This document shows positions 25,171-35,507 of a stretch of DNA of 64,000 bases, in pieces. Made by a program: the position numbers and the translations under genes. The stretch is from Bryoerythrophyllum caledonicum (taxonomy: Eukaryota > Streptophyta > Bryopsida > Pottiales > Pottiaceae), in NCBI GenBank assembly GCA_963971425.1, contig OZ020515.1, forward strand, positions 34,607,856-34,671,855, in the 5' to 3' direction. Position 1 is the stretch's first letter. Each line of letters opens with the position of its first letter. Below the pieces are notes generated by a model. That model was given only the letters and a program-made list of their open reading frames with translations. It was not told the DNA's origin and ran no database searches.

Positions 25171-26098
25171 ATGCCAAGGTCTAACCGGCCCGTTGCTCCA
25201 AAGGGGAAAGCCCCCGAGATGGATTGGGACGCAACGAATGATCCAGATGTTGTTGCGGAGTACGGATGGCAGGATGAGGAAGAGAGGCTGTGGAATTGCA
25301 CCATGTGCAAGAGGTACGTGAAGATGAAGCACCTCATGAAGTTGTGGCCTTGGGCACAAACGAGGTTATGGGGGCCGCGGCACGAAGGTCTAGCGAGCAG
25401 TTGTCAGAGCGACCATTTCCACCATCGATATCATGAGGTCACTGCTGTAGTGGGTGTGCGCAACTCAAGGGCGGAGATCATGTTGTATCCGAACATGGCC
25501 ATGGTTTGGGCGGAAATTGTCCTACACAAGGATGTGGATTGGCGCACCGTGGTGGGTTGTAATATCGGCCTGATGGATTGGACCGCCCATTTTATACCAA
25601 CCACCTAGAATCAACCGAGTGATTGTTAGCCACGTTGGTCAAACCAAAGATCCGGGGACGATCCCGATGCCCCCAACAACGGCGGACACCTCCACAAAAG
25701 TACGGGGGCCATAACTACAACGACTACAACCGTGACAATGATATGGGACCAACACCCCTCAGAGCTATACGCCAACGCATCCAAGGGATACGTACGAGTC
25801 TGGTCGTAATTTCCCCGAAAAAGAGGAAGAACACTACACCCCAAGCTCTGCACACGTCTATTACGACGGATATAGCCATGCTTACGATGGATATGGCCGG
25901 AGCTTAGATGGGAGAGACAACACGCCTCCATCAACGTTTCCACCTCGTCAGAACGAAGATGCCGAGTTTGAGAGAAAAATGCATGAAGCCACGATACAGA
26001 GCCAGAAGGACTACATCCACAGGCTCGAAGATGAATCTCGCTACATGAATAGGCAGTACAATAACTTGTATGATGTTTATTCAAGCGGGCCGTACTGA
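25171..26098 (+). pseudogene. Passenger protein homologous to the N-terminus of the RING gene
   Basis: The ATG at 25171 opens 145 codons ending at 25608. The core reads CTMCKRYVKMKHLMKLWPW, SDHFHHRYHEV and MVWAEIVLHKDVDW. It matches the first 150 residues of the minus-strand protein at 20438 in order and spacing, including a tryptophan/acidic stretch before the core. After frame breaks, a further open stretch from about 25795 carries an acidic and tyrosine-rich part (EKEEEHYTPSS, YYDGYSHAYDGYGRS) and a helical end (RKMHEATIQSQKDYIHRLED), stopping at 26096-26098. I do not recognise the domain. The pattern C-K-x-Y-V-K-M...K-L-W-P...D-H-F...M-V-x-x-E-x-V-L...D-W defines it. No catalytic motif is visible. 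Confidence 0.65.
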
Positions 26099-28327
26099 AG
26101 TGGCGCTCGGCCAAGTCAAAGACGTGATATTGACTCAGATTCCGATTAATCATACATGGTCTTTGTGTAATGTATTCCATGTGGATAATGTCTTCATGCG
26201 AGAACAATGTTGACTATTTTGTAAATTTAGAAGGTCATTTTTTAAGATCTTCAAATTGATGTTTATTAAATATTTCTACGTTGCGGCTATGTCAATGTGG
26301 ATGATGAATGTACAATGCATGTTACGCGTTTCCAAATGAATTTTATTGATAATTTTTTAGTATGAGTAGATGTGTGGAATGAGAAATTTTTATACATTCC
26401 AACTTTTCATTCACCTCATATAAGTTCAAGAGTATTTCATATCATTACATGTTCAACAAATTTCTTTTTACAACTTGTACCCCTAAAGTTCCTTGAGTAT
26501 TTCTCACCCAAAAGTTAAAGCAAGAAGACGAACGCCGGTCCGCGAAGGGGCCAGCGGAATAAAGGGTCTGTTCGTTCAATCACTAAGACCATGCCCACCA
26601 GACCCCGTGTCGGGGAGGGCTTGGTTTGTTTTCAATTTTGCGTTGGTGTAGTAGAATGGACATGGCCTGTTGAATGGCAACGGTGTTAATAATATTGAAA
26701 GTGTGTGAAATTGTTTCGATGGAGATTTTAAAGGTAAATCAAAGGATATTTATAGATGGAATAAAGGTGGTGGCACGAGCACCGGCAGTGATTACAACAA
26801 GCAAGTCCATTTTCCATCCGAGGGCAACGATGTCATTAATAAGGGGTTGCCCGATTGGTATTCAATTATTTTGTTTTCAATTGTTTCCGGGGAGAATCTA
26901 TCATAATTACAATATGTGAATTCGATGAATTGAATGGTATACTCTTGGTTAATGTGGTGGGGTGCAGGGTCATTGTATGGTAGGCCCCGAATGCAAAGTA
27001 TGTCGGCTTTGAGTCTAGCGTTACAAGGACAGCGCTAAGTTGCGCATGTACATGTGACTCGGGAGTAGCCAAGGGGGGACCGTATTTCTTTGTGGGTTGT
27101 AACTTGTTATTAAAAGTGCCCGCATTTATGAGGACAAATCATCGTGATTTGTTATGGGAGGTAAATAGTTTTCGAATTTCCCATACTGCTTTGTTATGTC
27201 TTGTGACAATTAAGGAGTGTATGTGATGGTTTTGGCATTTTCAGTAGAACATGGAGTGATTTGTCGAGGTCTGAGAAAGTGCATATGGGGCATGTTACAT
27301 ATGGGAATTTTCTATTCCAAATAAGAGTTGATTTCGGGCGTTTCCCATATATCGACTATTACGGAATTTGATGATGCATGTTATTTGTGAGTTTGGGATG
27401 ATGGGATTCTTCCAAGAATTTGTAGAGAGTTCATAGTCTATTTTGTTGTTGCCAACCCATTATTCTATATTAGGGAAGTTTTCTTCGATTGTGTCAAGGT
27501 TGTTATAGAGGTCTTGATTCTTGAGATATTTGTTCAAGAATAAAACCGGAACCTTAATCGGGGGTATCCTCTTTAGGAGGCCAATCTTCTTTTTGGAAGT
27601 AGTATGGGGTAGCATGTGCATGTTCGTACGAGTCTTTGGCATTTTCATGTGTTTTTTTGCGGACCTCTTTTCCAAGTTTATTTGCTTGTTCGTTTCCAAC
27701 AATATTTGCATGAGCAGAACTTTGTAAAGGGTTGTTTTATGTGTTCAGTTTAGTAACATGTGGACCAACGACATTAAAATAGTTTGGTCGAGATGGCTAT
27801 TGTAGAAGATAGGATTTGTTATTTGGATGTTTAATCGATAAAGTGCATTGATACAGTCAGTGAATATGTGTGCGGGTTTGTTGTTGTATTGTGTTGTGAT
27901 GATTTGTAGTGTTTTGTGTATGGCCATAAGTTCTGCTCTAAGGATATTTTAGTGTGTGGAAATTACTCCATAGAGTACACAAAATAGTAGACCAAATACC
28001 TTATACAATATCAATGAATACAACAAAATCTTCCTATAAGCATTTTTGCTATTCATATTTGAATGCCTCTACATTTTAATGTATGCATGTTTTTATTAAT
28101 GATTGCATATACTTCATTGCTTAAAATTGTTATGGTTCTAGATGACCGAGTAAATATGCCGTAGCAATCTACCTACGGAGTTAGCCATTGAACTTCCTTA
28201 AAATGCTTTATAAACACTCACAAGAATGTGGTTTTTGGAAAACCTTCTACGCAATTTATTTTTTCTACTAAATCAAAACCCTACTTAGAGATCCGATATC
28301 CACTATTAATATAAATTGGCCAATTAT
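26099..28327. other. Gene-free stretch inside the hAT element
   Basis: No conserved frame or repeat that I can name. A short GC-richer patch lies at 26520-26640. Otherwise AT-rich. Confidence 0.45.
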
Positions 28328-28936
28328 AGTTTCATCCACTGTGGATGAAAATAGTCAGAGGATGGAAAAGCAGTCCGTGGTTGAAAAAACAGTCCTCGGA
28401 CGAAAAACAGACTTCGGAAGAAAAATCGTCCGCAAATGACTATGGCTAAGTGTTAAGAATCATCACGAACACTATTAAGAAACACTTAATGTTTGTAACC
28501 CACTCCCTCTCTACTCTTCCAATTTTTTTAAGTAATTTTGAAATGAATCTTTTTCTTAATATTCGGAAATATAGAAAATTCATTAAAATGGATGTTATAA
28601 TGCGTTGCAGAACAAGCGCGAACCACTACTAAACTTCTATAGATGCAAACTAGCGGTTGGTGCTTGCTTTGCAACGCATTAGTCCAACCATTCTAATGTA
28701 GTTTAATATTATAATTTGTTTTTCAAAATTTGTTTCGCAGTCTAATTTTCATCCGCTGCAAAAATTCCATCTGCAGTCTGATTTTCATCCGCAGTATGAT
28801 TTTTCATCCACAGTTTGTTTTTTCATCCGCAGCCTATTTTTGTTCTTTGCGTTGTTTTTCATCTGCTGCAGAAATTTTCATCTGCTGCGAGATTTTTCTT
28901 CCGCCGTATAGAATTTCATCCACAGTGGATGAAACT
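28328..28936. mobile_element. 609-bp MITE with 23-bp terminal inverted repeats
   Basis: The left terminus, 28328-28350, runs AGTTTCATCCAC then TGTGGATGAAA. The right terminus, 28914-28936, is its exact reverse complement. Each terminus is itself nearly palindromic. Subterminal parts are packed with TTTTCATCCGCAGT-like units on the right and mirrored GGATGAAAA/GGACGAAAA units on the left. No coding potential and no clear target duplication were seen. Confidence 0.65.
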
Positions 28937-29429
28937 GTTTTTTTGCAAAATAAACTTAACAGGGAGTTAATAACTTCCAAAATATTCATTTTTTGGAATT
29001 CCGACTTCGGATTTCGGCTTTTTAGGTGCGTTTTCATCTAGTAGGTTAGCAAAAAAATTATTACAAAAGTTTTGAAAATTTGACATTTTGGAGTGTATTT
29101 CAAAATAACATTTTAGGGACTAAACTTTGGATGTAGATTATGGCTAGAGAATATGTTCGTCACATTCGATCTCATGCATGTTTTTTGTGTGTTAGTGTTG
29201 GTTGTGTTTTCAAATTTGTTATATATGGCGATATTCATTTACAAGACATGTGAGGTGTCTCATTTGAAATCTCATTTGAAACAATAATATGATGATGGAC
29301 ACCAAAAGAATACAATTGGATGGAAGGGGACGTCGCCAAAGCGTGCATGAACCCTAAACATACAAAGTTTGAATCAAACTTTTAACTTTTCTGTCCACCT
29401 GATTCACATGTAAATATTTAGAAGAATGT
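28937..29429. other. Gene-free stretch inside the hAT element
   Basis: AT-rich. Nothing identified. Confidence 0.45.
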
Positions 29430-30130
29430 ATATGACAATGTCATGGAAAACCTCATGAGAAATGATGTTTTTCACCGTTACCTTGAAAAAACAAGTCTTC
29501 TCTTTACTGAAAAATAGCATACCAACCCAAATCAAACATTTTCACACAATGTCACTCATTGTCGGGCAAGGTACCAAAAGATCTTATTAATTTTCACATA
29601 AAACCTACATATCTTTGTATTTGTTACGTTTTATTTTCTCCACATTAATATGTGGTGTAAACCTTCTTATTGACCATTCGGACTAGTAATCCAAAACACA
29701 TTAAGTTCACAAGAAATAAAAGTTTGAATTGGCAAATTTTGAACCTCCACTACTTCCACAGTTGTTTTGGATACGCTACATCTGTCTTCTACCTCAAAAA
29801 ATTGTTGTCTAAGGAACTAACATCATGCTTAAGGTAGTGGATTTAGACCTTGTGTAGTTTTAAATTTTGACACCAGGTAAAGTCAAACTCTGCCGATCCA
29901 CTAAACGTAGTGAAGTAAATGAACCATTTGCTTCACTTCACACACTATAATCTTTCAATCTGTGCGGTCAAAGTTTTTGAAATATTGTAAACATATTTTT
30001 TAATAAGTCTTAATTGAGATCCTACGGCCAGAACTAGAAATCAAACTTTCGGTTTCCTTCTATGGTCATTGCACTAGAATCCAACAACTTTGAAGTGTTT
30101 TCGGTGCAAAACTGTCAGGATAACTTTGGG
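29430..30130 (+). repeat. Dispersed repeat R1, copy e
   Basis: The fullest copy besides a and g. It has TTTTGAACCTCCACTACTTC at 29743, CTTGTGTAGTTTTAAATTTT, AAGTCAAACTCTGCCGATCC, AATGAACCATTTGCTTCACT, and an end near GTGTTTTCGGTGCAAAACTG. Confidence 0.7.
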
Positions 30131-30289
30131 GATATAGGAGACATCTTGTATGAGTAGGGAGTCGGGCCTGAGGAGGCGTTTCAAATGGGGGTAATTTTTA
30201 TAAATGCTAAATTATATTCAAGAAACATATAATGGTTGAGGTTATGTATGATTTAGTGCCATGGGCACTATGATCTGTCCAAAAAATTC

Positions 30290-30570
30290 GAACCCAAACT
30301 CATAAAATATGATATACGTCTTCTCTACATAAAACCTAGAGATCATCATATTTTACACATTTTTCTTTTTTAACATGTAGTGAACACTGAAAACCTTCCT
30401 AAATATAGGTTTGAATTATCATTTGAAATCAAATTTAGTTTACAAAAAAATAAAACGTGGAATGCCAATTTTTAAACTCCAGTATTTGCGCACTTGATTT
30501 GAATATGCTACAGTTCTTCTCTACCTCTAAAAATTGGTGTGTAGGGAAATATCATCATAAGGTTGGATTT
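30290..30570 (+). repeat. Dispersed repeat R1, copy f (partial)
   Basis: Middle part only. It contains AAATAAAACGTGGAATGCCA, AATATGCTACAGTTCTTCTC and AAAATTGGTGTGTAGGGAA, matching copy a. Confidence 0.6.
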
Positions 30571-30861
30571 GGATATTTTGAGGTAATTTAAAAAAAAATC
30601 TGAAATACAAGAATTCTGAAATAGAACACATTGATAAGTTAAAAAATCGGAACTATGCCACAAGTAAAACCATATAAGATACAAAAAATATCGGTCTTTG
30701 CATGGCTGTATGAAAAAAGATTTTTTTACTTCTTGTGCCTAAATTTCAAAGGCATGCAGTACATATTAATTTAAGACTATTTCTATAGTCACTTTAAAAT
30801 GTGCATGCTATCTAGTACAGTCTAATAATGCCGAAAGAAATAAACTAAAACCTATGTATAA

Positions 30862-31760
30862 CTAATACGTTGATCGAAAATGCTCATGAGGCGTGGGCCA
30901 GTTGTATGTGTTGCTAAAGCGTGTAATGATATGAAACAACCCTCCAGCGCCGTCTCGGTTTTCGTTGCAGACTCTCTCCATGTACATATGAAATGTATCC
31001 GCAAATTCTTGATTTGAGAATAGCACGGAACTCCGAGATTCGCATTGCAGATTCTCGTAGTCTATGGACATTGTCCGCCCGTTGATTCGTTGCGCTATTA
31101 GGGCCATAGCGAGCTCCTCCAAAGCCATTGATAACTTCAGAATCATTTGCACATCTGCATCTGGTTTGTGGAAGTACGCAACCCGCGGATCCACCCACCA
31201 TCGCTTTCGTAGAGTCTCGGCCATGTCTTCACGTTTCATGAACGTATAAAGAGACTGTATTGGTTCGTTAACCTTCGTGGTCATGCCCCAATCGCATACT
31301 CCAATATACACTCGCGATTCATCTGGAGGGAAGTGGAGGAGGATATTGTCCGGAGACAAGTCGTTGTGGAGATTGTTGCTCTTGTGGACCTCGTTCATGA
31401 TGCGCAACAACGTCCACGCAAGCTCGGTCAGTTTTTTGCAAAAACGAACCAACTGATGAACTCGAATAACCTCATCATCAGGGAATCTCCCATAGTTCAA
31501 ATGTGTGATGACATCGTCACCAAACTCGATATCCCGGTTCAACATCTCTCGAATTGTCCCGCCATTCCACCAATACGCATAGCCTTCGTACTTGTCCGGA
31601 TGACGTACTTGCTCTCCAATAATCGAATAGAATTTTCTTCATAGAATCTGACGGTCAGTTCTATGAGGAAAGTCTTGCAAGCCTCAGATGGAACGTCGTG
31701 GATTGGATGAAGCTTCACTCCGAAGTCCGCAACCTTCTGCTTCTTCTTGTCCTTCGGCAT
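30862..31760 (-). pseudogene. Protein-kinase-like passenger protein of the hAT element
   Basis: The ATG at 31760 opens a lysine-rich start. A frameshift near 31555 moves into a frame that runs to 30862. The kinase signature is the catalytic loop LHNDLSPDNILLHF (about 31335-31373), followed after 17-18 residues by VCDWGM at 31282-31299. This gives HND for HRD, D-x4-N spacing intact, and DWG for DFG. The preceding EVIRVHQLVRFCKKLTELAW suits helices before the loop. I see no clear glycine loop or VAIK lysine in the short N-terminal part, so it may be a truncated kinase, pseudokinase or aminoglycoside-kinase-like fold. Function in the element is unknown. It is transcribed inward from the right end. 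Confidence 0.6.
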
Positions 31761-31778
31761 CTTCTTAAAAGCGCGGCC

Positions 31779-32068
31779 GTTCGAAGTTTTAAAAAAAAAC
31801 TTTTTAGAACAAGTTTTAAAAAAATCTTTTAGAAAAAAATTGTTTGGAATAAGTTTTTAAAAAAAACTTTTAGAAAAAAACTGTTTGGAACAAGTTTTAA
31901 AAAAAAACTTTTAGAAAAAAACTGTTTAGAACAAGTTTTAAAAAAAACTTTTAATAAAAAATTGTTTGGAACAAGTTTTTAAAAAAAACTTTTAAAAAAA
32001 AACTGTTTGGAACAAGCTTTTAAAAAAAACTGTTTGGAACAAGTTTTTAAAAAAACTTTTAAAAAAAC
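31779..32068 (-). repeat. A/T-rich minisatellite, ~40-bp unit, upstream of the kinase-like gene
   Basis: About seven units of roughly 40 bp, each with GGAACAAG, a poly-A stretch, CTTTTAGAAAAAAA and CTGTTT. They lie between the TATA-like box near 32222 and the ATG at 31760, so they would be in the transcribed leader if that promoter is real. Confidence 0.8.
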
Positions 32069-32204
32069 GGCAAAAAATCCCCCCAATGTGAATCACTTTT
32101 CCCTCCCAAAGATGAAGAACCAATGGATGAAAAAATGTCAGCCAAGCCACTCCGCATCCACTCAAAAATATATTTTGAGAGGGAAAAGAAAAAGTGCGAG
32201 AAAA

Positions 32205-32592
32205 GGACAGCGGACGGCCTTTTATAGGGTGGCGGACGGCCATGAGGCCGACCGCCACTACAGCCGTCCGATCGGCCGTCCGATTGGTCGGCCGCCCGAT
32301 CGGACGGTCGGGCAGATGGGCGGCCGTCGTGCGCCCGCTCGATCAAATCGTGGCCGTCCGATCGCTCCGACGGGAGCGACCGATCGGACAACCTTTCGCA
32401 ACTTGACGACTGCGATGTCGCCGCATGGCACTTCATTGAATCTGACGGTCCAGAAAACTTATTAGGGCCTTCCGTAAATGCATTTTACCCCCCCCCCCCG
32501 GATGGTGCGTCCGACGTGACATCAGGACGTCCTCGTCATAGGACGTCCTAGGACGCTCTCAAACCCCCAAGGACGTCGGATTGGTAACCATG
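32205..32592 (-). promoter_or_regulatory. Right terminal GC-rich region: TATA-like box, CGTCCG and GGACGTCC repeats
   Basis: TTTATA at 32221-32226 reads TATAAA on the minus strand, followed upstream by dense CGGACGG, GGCCGTCCG and CGATCGG repeats to about 32395. A run of 12 C lies at 32488-32499. GGACGTCC at about 32534 and 32549, with variants near 32514 and 32571, mirrors the left end. I infer promoter plus transposase-binding sequence. Confidence 0.6.
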
Positions 32593-32600
32593 ATCAAGAC
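32593..32600 (+). repeat. Target-site duplication, right copy (ATCAAGAC)
   Basis: Identical to 14268-14275, directly after CCATG at the right end of the element. Confidence 0.9.
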
Positions 32601-34802
32601 ACCAAACAGTATTGGATAGTAACTACACGGCTTTGAAATGGATCGAGCCGCGCAAGAGGAAGAACGTCGTCCGTAGGGAGTTGCAGAAACTAAAGCCTAG
32701 TCTTGCATTTTTTGATGCAAACAAAAATTTTGTTCCTGGAAATTGGAAGCGTTTTGAGCTTGAATATCACGTCTCATCCGTAACCCTGAGGGTGCTTGTC
32801 GATCAACCAGGTGAGGCATTCTTCACTGAGGCGCGACAGCTTCGGAGCAAAAAGAAGTTTGCGGAGGAGCTATCGCCGTACGCGAAAGCTTGGTTTAAGT
32901 TGTTCTTGGACAAGCGCCAACACTTTGAAGAAGTGTTCGGGTCTGCATACATCTGGAAGTACAACATCATCAATGATGCGTTGAGTGTGTGGCCCAAAAA
33001 CACATGGGATCCCCGCGGCGAAAAGCCTCGGCTTGCATTGCTTTATTTCATATCAGCTTCCGGGCAAGATTTGAAGCCATCATCAACCGTGGCTGACCCA
33101 TTCTTCAAGGACTTCATAGAGGAATTGCAGACTGGAGGCAGCCTTGGACTGACAGACCCAGATGTCTGGCTATGAATTTGTGGGACCAAGACAGAGGAGA
33201 GGCAAGTCTTCTCCCTAACCGAGAAGTTCCCGTTTGCGGACGAATACGTGACATATAGTTCCGCATACATTCCTGGCAAGTATCAGCGGCTCGAAGATCT
33301 GCCAATAGGCAACAAGTTGTCAAAAGATTATGTGGAACTTCTTTGGCTAGTCCGTAAGCGGTTAGCTCGCCCTAACTTAGTTACAAAGGAGTATGTCTAT
33401 CCGCTTCATGTTGCAAACACTGAGGTCCGCAAATACAACGAGTTGGAGTATCGTGTGAACACTACTAAGTTCACGATGGAGTTCTACTTTTAAGTACTCA
33501 AAGAATGGTGCAAACCCGAGGACTTAGTCTTCACTGCCTTTGGAGGCTCAAAGTTTCTTATTGCATCAATGGTAAGAATTTCTGCCAAGCTCTCTTGTTT
33601 GCATATTCAGCTCGACTCGAGCTGAATATGCAAGTGTTTATCGATCATTAGTTCCGAGTTGCATATTCAGCTCGAGTTGAGCTGAATATGCAACTTGAGA
33701 CTATTGATGGATAAGTACTTGCATATTCAGCTGAAGTCGAGCTGAATATGGAAGTCGTGTAGTTTCATCGAATGCAATTATACGCCACTTGAGTTAGTTT
33801 AATTGATTGCCAGTGTCTCTCGTGTACCTTGCAGATCAAATCTCTAGGGCGTGCCTGCATCTGCGAGACTTCTAAGAGTGATCGGTTCGAAAGCAAGGCC
33901 TTGTTGGCTTTGTCTCTATGCAAAGCGGATTTCGTTGCCGACGGTTATCCAGTTGACGAGACAAAATATCCTGTTAAGCCTCCTCGTAATAAGGATAAGG
34001 GTAAGAAACGAGTTGATGACGACGATGATGATGAGTAAGATGATGATCAGCAGCCTACTGTGGATGTTACGAGCTCAGATATTGCGGTTGCTGAGCCATC
34101 AGACCCCGCTTCTGCTCGCGTAAATGAAGGCGCAGATACTCGTGCATTTTGTGCGAATGATTATGAGGATCTTGCTCTTTGGCGGTGTAGTGTGATTGCA
34201 GATGGTGCTGGTCCATCCAACCATCGCTTGTAGAGTAGGGTTGATTCCTCATATGGAAATATTGACGATGACGTTGAAGTGATGGCTTCTGCACCAACGC
34301 CCCCGCACAAGCGCCAACGAACTCATCTGATGGTTAATTTACCCGCGCTATCTACGTCCCCTCCCACTGCACAAGCCGATATGGCATTGAAGGTCGAGAT
34401 GCTCTTAAAGAAGGTTGAGGAGCAAGAGAGGCTCAACCAAGAGTGTCAAGACGGCAGAAAGAGCGCCAAGATGAGCTCCTTGCAGCGCAGAGAGCCAACA
34501 TGGAGCAGAACACGCAAGCGATGATCGCTTCTATGTTTGCAAGGTTTGAACAGATGTTGCCATCGCAGTCCAAGCCGATGGAGCATATTTTAGGTGATAC
34601 TCCTGGGGCAGCTGCAAGACCATCGTCTCCAAGCCCTACTGTTATGGAGGCGGTCCCCTTGTTTGGAGAGGCGTTTGTTCAACAATCTTTGCTGACATCG
34701 GATCCGAATTCGTCTTCTCCTCGTTCTCCGCCACAAGCGACAACCTATATTGCAGCCGAGCCCTTGGTTTCCGCCGATCCCAGTGTTGACCAATCAATGT
34801 GA
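32601..34802 (+). pseudogene. Gene P, 3' part (possible methyltransferase-like segment, coiled-coil tail)
   Basis: The frame LDSNYTALKWIEPRKRKN starts near 32614 and runs to 33571 with stops at 33173 (TGA) and 33491 (TAA). The last exon part reads KEWCKPEDLVFTAFGGSKFL. A donor GTAAGA at 33572 and acceptor TTGCAG ending at 33834 bound an intron with three palindromes. The next exon continues IKSLGRACICETSKSDRF. The joined pattern of hydrophobic strand, F-GGS, helix, LGR, strand and acidic residue vaguely recalls a SAM-dependent methyltransferase, but no DPPY-type motif is seen. The tail has an Asp-rich run, basic PPHKRQRTH, and a coiled coil across a frameshift near 34450 (MALKVEMLLKKVEEQERLN, then ERQDELLAAQRANMEQNTQA), ending at 34802. 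Decay is by scattered stops. Confidence 0.5.
33600..33752. repeat. Three palindromes at exact 60-bp spacing in a gene P intron
   Basis: Centres at 33616, 33676 and 33736. The first two have near-perfect arms (GCATATTCAGCTCGA with TCGAGCTGAATATGC). The third has CTGAA in the left arm and a G near the right end. All lie inside the inferred intron 33572-33834. Confidence 0.9.
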
Positions 34803-35209
34803 TCCCGGTGGAAGAGACAGAAGTTGCTAATTAAGTCAACACACCGAGCAACACTCGAGCATCTCTAGAACACTCTTCAGGTGGAATTCTTGATGAGGAC
34901 TAATATATCAAGATTTCTTGTTCTTGTTAAAAAAAAATTCTCAATTACTTTCGTACATTAACTTGTGTTCTAAATAATCTTCGATGTTTATTGTCCGTTT
35001 TAACCTTGGCACAGTAAATTCAATGTTGTTTCCATTTCCAATCTCCTTCATCACTTCCCTCCGTTGTATGTTGTTTACGTCTTGATCCTTTAATTTTTCC
35101 TTTTTAGACTTCACTTAAGTTGAAGTAAATCTACTGCAGATATGTTGTAGTATATCTCTCTATGTTTTGTTGTGTTCGGTCCTTCTCCTAAAGCCATTGT
35201 TGCGGCTAT
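34803..35209. other. Gene-free stretch between gene P and the phosphatase-like gene
   Basis: AT-rich, probably 3' flank of gene P. Nothing else is supported. Confidence 0.45.
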
Positions 35210-35436
35210 TGCATATTCAGCTCCGCTCGAGCTGAATATGCAATACTTCTGTATATCTTGTTGTTCTCCCCCTGTGTGCATCCTATTGTGTAGTAAACGT
35301 TCACTAGCACAATCAGCTCGGTTCAAGCAGAATATGCATTATTCTTTGAAATTCAAGTAGTCCTCTCCCTTGTGTGTATCATGTTGTGCAGTACTCATAC
35401 ACTTGCACAATCAGTTTGAGTCGAGCTGAATGTGGA
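35210..35436. repeat. Three palindrome-family units, increasingly degenerate
   Basis: Centres near 35226, 35322 and 35420, spaced 96 and 98 bp. Only the first keeps GCATATTCAG and CTGAATATGC in full. The other two have GCACAATCAG on the left and lost symmetry. Confidence 0.75.
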
Positions 35437-35507
35437 TCTTGATTAGTATCAACTGTCGTTGCATTTTTTGGGCATGTTTGTTCATAATCAAATTTGCTGA
35501 ATTTCAG

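Larger units (their letters stand above)
14276..32592. mobile_element. 18.3-kb hAT-superfamily element with passenger genes
   Basis: The left end is CAGGGTTGTC. The right end, reverse-complemented, is CATGGTTACC, matching at 7 of 10 positions. Both lie next to the 8-bp duplication ATCAAGAC. The GACGTCC motif, often as the palindrome GGACGTCC, recurs within roughly 100 bp of each end and could be the transposase binding site. Inside are a decayed hAT transposase (+), a RING-containing gene (-), a homologue of that gene's N-terminus (+) and a kinase-like gene (-), in two convergent pairs. Copies of repeat R1 and two inverted-repeat elements are nested within it. The insertion splits gene P, whose second half resumes directly after the right duplication. 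The alternative, two neighbouring elements whose inner ends are lost, is less likely given the matching octamers. Confidence 0.8.

Noticed and set aside
24649..25177. Overlapping open frames over 24.7-25.2 kb on both strands
   Set aside because: They arise from the stop-poor GC-rich CGTCCG repeats of the promoter block.
32488..32499. Run of 12 C as a G-quadruplex or regulatory element
   Set aside because: A single homopolymer run is not enough for a quadruplex call and may be a sequencing-length artefact.
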